64,000 nucleotides of DNA from Streptomyces sp. NBC_01314 (GTDB lineage: Bacteria; Actinomycetota; Actinomycetes; Streptomycetales; Streptomycetaceae). The first letter of the stretch is position 1, and every line of letters begins with the position of its first letter. A program made the position numbers and the translations under genes. A model generated the notes under the pieces. That model saw only the letters and a list, made by a program, of their open reading frames with translations, did no database searches and was not told the DNA's origin. The stretch covers positions 4,898,001 through 4,962,000 of the forward strand of contig NZ_CP108394.1 in NCBI RefSeq assembly GCF_041435215.1. Direction: 5' to 3'. Below are positions 61,807 through 64,000 of this stretch, one piece after another.

Positions 61807-63777
61807 ATGGACGGCGGGGAGGCGCGGGCGAAGGCGGCGGGGGCGCGGGCGAGAGGGGTCCGGGCGAGGGCGCGGGCGGTGTTCGTGCGCCCCTGGCGGA
61901 GTGGCCTGTCGACGCTCCTCCACACCACGGGCCCGCTGCCCCGCCCGTCCCTGTGGGCGTGGACGGCCGACGCGTCCCTCGCCCTCCTCCTGGCCGCCTG
62001 CACGGTGGGGGCCGCGCTGTCGCAGGACATGAGCGCGGTCCCGCAGCTGCCGGACAAGGTGGTGACGCCGGTTCCGGGAGGCGAGCCGGTGGTGCCGGTG
62101 CCGCCACCCCCGCCCCTGCCGTCCCCCATGTATCCCGGGCACGAGCTCGGCGGGGTCCATGCCTGGCAGCTGCTCCTGGCCGCCCTGACCGCGCTGCCGC
62201 TGCTCGTACGCCGCCGCTACCCGCTGACCGCGTTCTGGGCGGTGATCGTCACGACGATGCTGTTCAACCAGCGCCTGGGCGCGGGCGACACGACCGTGTA
62301 CACGTTCCTGACGTGCCTGGTCGCCGCGTACAGCGCCGCCGTCCACAGCCCGTACCGGCTGCGCGCGCTCACCAGTCTGGTGGCGGGCGCCGCCCTGATC
62401 GCGGCCTTCGTCGAGGAGAACTTCCCGTACGTCACCCCGGCCGTCATCCCGTTCCTCGTGCTGCTCGGCGTGGGGCTCGCCGCCAACGCGCTCCACACCT
62501 GGAAGCAGCGCGTGCACGCACTCCAGGAGCAGCAGGAAGCGGCGACGCGGCTCGCGGTCGAACACGAACGGTCCCGTATCGCACGGGAGTTGCACGATGT
62601 CGTCACCCACCATGTGAGCGTGATGGTGATCCAGGCGGGCGCGGCCCGCAAGGTGATGGACGCCGCCCCCGACCGGGCGCGCGAGGCCCTTCTCGCCGTC
62701 GAGGCGGGCGGCCGTACGGCGATGACCGAACTGCGCCATGTGATGGGCCTGTTGACCATGACCGAACACGATCAGGCCGCGACCGCCGGGACGGGTCCGA
62801 CTGGTCGGGCGGGGTCGAGCGGCTACCGGGCGGGGTCGAGCGGTTCCTGGGCCGGCCCGGCTGGTCGGGACGGGCCAAGCAGCTATCGGGCCGGGCCGAA
62901 CGGTTCTTGGGCCGGGCCCGGGGCGGCTGATGCGTGGGCGGGGCCGGCCGTCGACACGGAGTTGGCTCCACAACCGGGCCTCGACCGGCTCCCGGCCCTC
63001 ACCTCCCGGGTCCGCGCCTCCGGCGTCCCCGTCGAACTGAGCGTCACCGGCACACCGTCCCCGTTGTCTCCGGGCGCCGACCTGGCCGCGTACCGCGTCG
63101 TCCAGGAGGCCCTGACGAACGCCGTCAAACACGCCGCGGGCGCCCGGGTGCGGGTCACCGTCGACCAGACACCCACCGAGGTCCGCCTGGAGATCACGGA
63201 CACCGGTGGCACCCCCGCCCCCTCGGCCGCGTCCGGCACGGGCCGGGGCCTGCTCGGCCTGCGCGAACGCCTCGCCGTCCACGGCGGCACCCTCCGCACC
63301 GGCCCCCGCCCGACCGGCGGCTACCGCGTACAGGCGGTCATACCGCTCGACGACGCCCCCTCCGGGAACCGGCCCGACGGGAACGCACCGACAGGGCGCC
63401 CACGCCCAGCGGCCCCACCCCCCGCGTACCCGACGGCCGCGTACTCTGCGGCCGCAGACCCGACGGCCGCAGACTCAGCAGACCCGAGGGCCACAGACTC
63501 AGCAGACATGGACCCACCCGACGGGAACCCGTCCCTTGGGGACCCACCCGTCGAAGACCCATCGACCGTAGACCTGTCCGCCGCGGACCTGCCCGCCGCA
63601 GACCGACCGACCGGGCGCACGCCCGCCGCGTACCCGCCCGCGGGGAACCCGCCCACGGCGGCCCCACCCGACGGCCCCCCAGTCACCCGGGACCGAGCCG
63701 CAGGAAATCCGCCCGCTGCGGACCGGCCCGGCGGCCCCACGGACACCGGCAACCCACCCCCCGGGCAACGCTCATGA
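61807..63777 (+). CDS. NarL-type sensor histidine kinase
   Basis: A 656-residue kinase: about five membrane helices in residues 55-240, the HisKA_3 phosphoacceptor ARELHDVVTHHVSVM near residue 265, and a HATPase_c domain ending GRGLLGLRERLAVHGGTL near residue 490. Between DHp and ATPase is an insert of about 45 residues with repeats (YRAGSSGSWAGP, YRAGPNGSWAGP). The last 150 residues form a Pro/Ala/Asp-rich tail (PTAADSADP). It is coupled to the response regulator by ATGA, and lies divergent from the ABC exporter. Confidence 0.93.
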   Translation: MDGGEARAKAAGARARGVRARARAVFVRPWRSGLSTLLHTTGPLPRPSLWAWTADASLALLLAACTVGAALSQDMSAVPQLPDKVVTPVPGGEPVVPVPPPPPLPSPMYPGHELGGVHAWQLLLAALTALPLLVRRRYPLTAFWAVIVTTMLFNQRLGAGDTTVYTFLTCLVAAYSAAVHSPYRLRALTSLVAGAALIAAFVEENFPYVTPAVIPFLVLLGVGLAANALHTWKQRVHALQEQQEAATRLAVEHERSRIARELHDVVTHHVSVMVIQAGAARKVMDAAPDRAREALLAVEAGGRTAMTELRHVMGLLTMTEHDQAATAGTGPTGRAGSSGYRAGSSGSWAGPAGRDGPSSYRAGPNGSWAGPGAADAWAGPAVDTELAPQPGLDRLPALTSRVRASGVPVELSVTGTPSPLSPGADLAAYRVVQEALTNAVKHAAGARVRVTVDQTPTEVRLEITDTGGTPAPSAASGTGRGLLGLRERLAVHGGTLRTGPRPTGGYRVQAVIPLDDAPSGNRPDGNAPTGRPRPAAPPPAYPTAAYSAAADPTAADSADPRATDSADMDPPDGNPSLGDPPVEDPSTVDLSAADLPAADRPTGRTPAAYPPAGNPPTAAPPDGPPVTRDRAAGNPPAADRPGGPTDTGNPPPGQRS

Positions 63778-64000
63778 CGGCGGCCGGCCACCCCCACGCC
63801 ACGAGCCCCGCAGGTGCCGATCGCCCCCGGGTCGTCATCGCCGACGACCAGGCCCTCGTCCGCACCGGCTTCGGCATGATCCTCTCCGCCGACGGCATCG
63901 ACGTGGTCGCCGAGGCGGCCGACGGCGACCAGGCCGTCGAAGCGGTCCACCGCACGCGCCCCGATCTCGTCCTGATGGACATCCGCATGCCGGGCACGGA
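63774..64000 (+). CDS. NarL/LuxR-type response regulator (partial)
   Basis: The first 75 residues of a response regulator receiver domain: VVIADDQALVRTGFGMIL (acidic pair at the phosphorylation pocket) and the phospho-aspartate in LVLMDIRMPG. The DNA-binding LuxR domain lies beyond the window. ATG 63774 overlaps the kinase stop. It completes a two-component system with the preceding kinase. Confidence 0.95.
   Translation, partial: MTAAGHPHATSPAGADRPRVVIADDQALVRTGFGMILSADGIDVVAEAADGDQAVEAVHRTRPDLVLMDIRMPGT

Overview
The window is chromosomal DNA of a Streptomyces species. G+C is very high with strong third-position GC bias, starts are often GTG or TTG, and the genes include an actinomycete conservon, a TipA regulator, an AfsR/SARP regulator, DUF397/DUF5753 partners and zinc-free ribosomal protein paralogues. 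From memory, the gene order from folP to tipA, and on to the zinc-free ribosomal cluster and the DNA polymerase-like gene, follows the core of the S. coelicolor chromosome around SCO3398-SCO3435. I could not run a comparison to confirm this.

Layout. 0-2.4 kb: folate operon on + (end of folP, NTF2-like gene, folB, folK, DUF3180 membrane protein). It converges on the - strand operon tilS-hpt-ftsH-folE (2.4-7.2 kb). 7.4-14 kb: zinc metalloprotease, D-Ala-D-Ala carboxypeptidase, inorganic pyrophosphatase, ThrE-type exporter, DedA protein. 14-17.8 kb: tipA with its palindromic MerR-type promoter, glutamate decarboxylase, PadR regulator, DinB protein. 17.9-21.5 kb: aldehyde dehydrogenase, then an XRE(DUF5753)/ATPase/DUF397 regulatory trio. 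22-24.5 kb: two divergent operons of zinc-free ribosomal proteins (rpmG-rpmE2-cobW-like-rpsR and rpmB-rpsN) sharing a Zur-like box. 24.7-30.5 kb: two lipoproteins, a DUF2786 protein and a MacB/FtsX-type ABC transporter.

30.5-38.2 kb looks accessory: a large TnpB-like RuvC nuclease gene, a HAD hydrolase, a frameshifted LysE gene, an HTH-ClpN fusion behind two identical palindromes, a HEAT-like protein, a decayed IS110 transposase, an oxidoreductase with a divergent HxlR regulator, and an IS5-type fragment. Core-like genes resume with the DNA polymerase at 38.3 kb, then a 1091-residue SARP/NB-ARC/TPR regulator, a GT2 glycosyltransferase, a Tat-exported protein behind a LacI-type operator, a conservon (cvnABCD, 47-50.8 kb), a SpoIIE phosphatase, a sugar ABC importer with a LacI-like protein lacking its DNA-binding domain, and an FtsX-type ABC exporter divergent from a histidine kinase/response regulator pair that runs off the right end.

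Three themes deserve a second look. (1) The TnpB-like protein keeps all RuvC and zinc-ribbon residues but is about 1.6 times the usual size and has no transposase partner. (2) A dispersed intergenic repeat of Streptomyces type also sits in frame inside two genes (cobW-like and the SARP regulator). (3) Several regulators have rebuilt N-termini or inserts, notably the LacI-like protein without HTH and the HTH-ClpN fusion with its palindrome pair.
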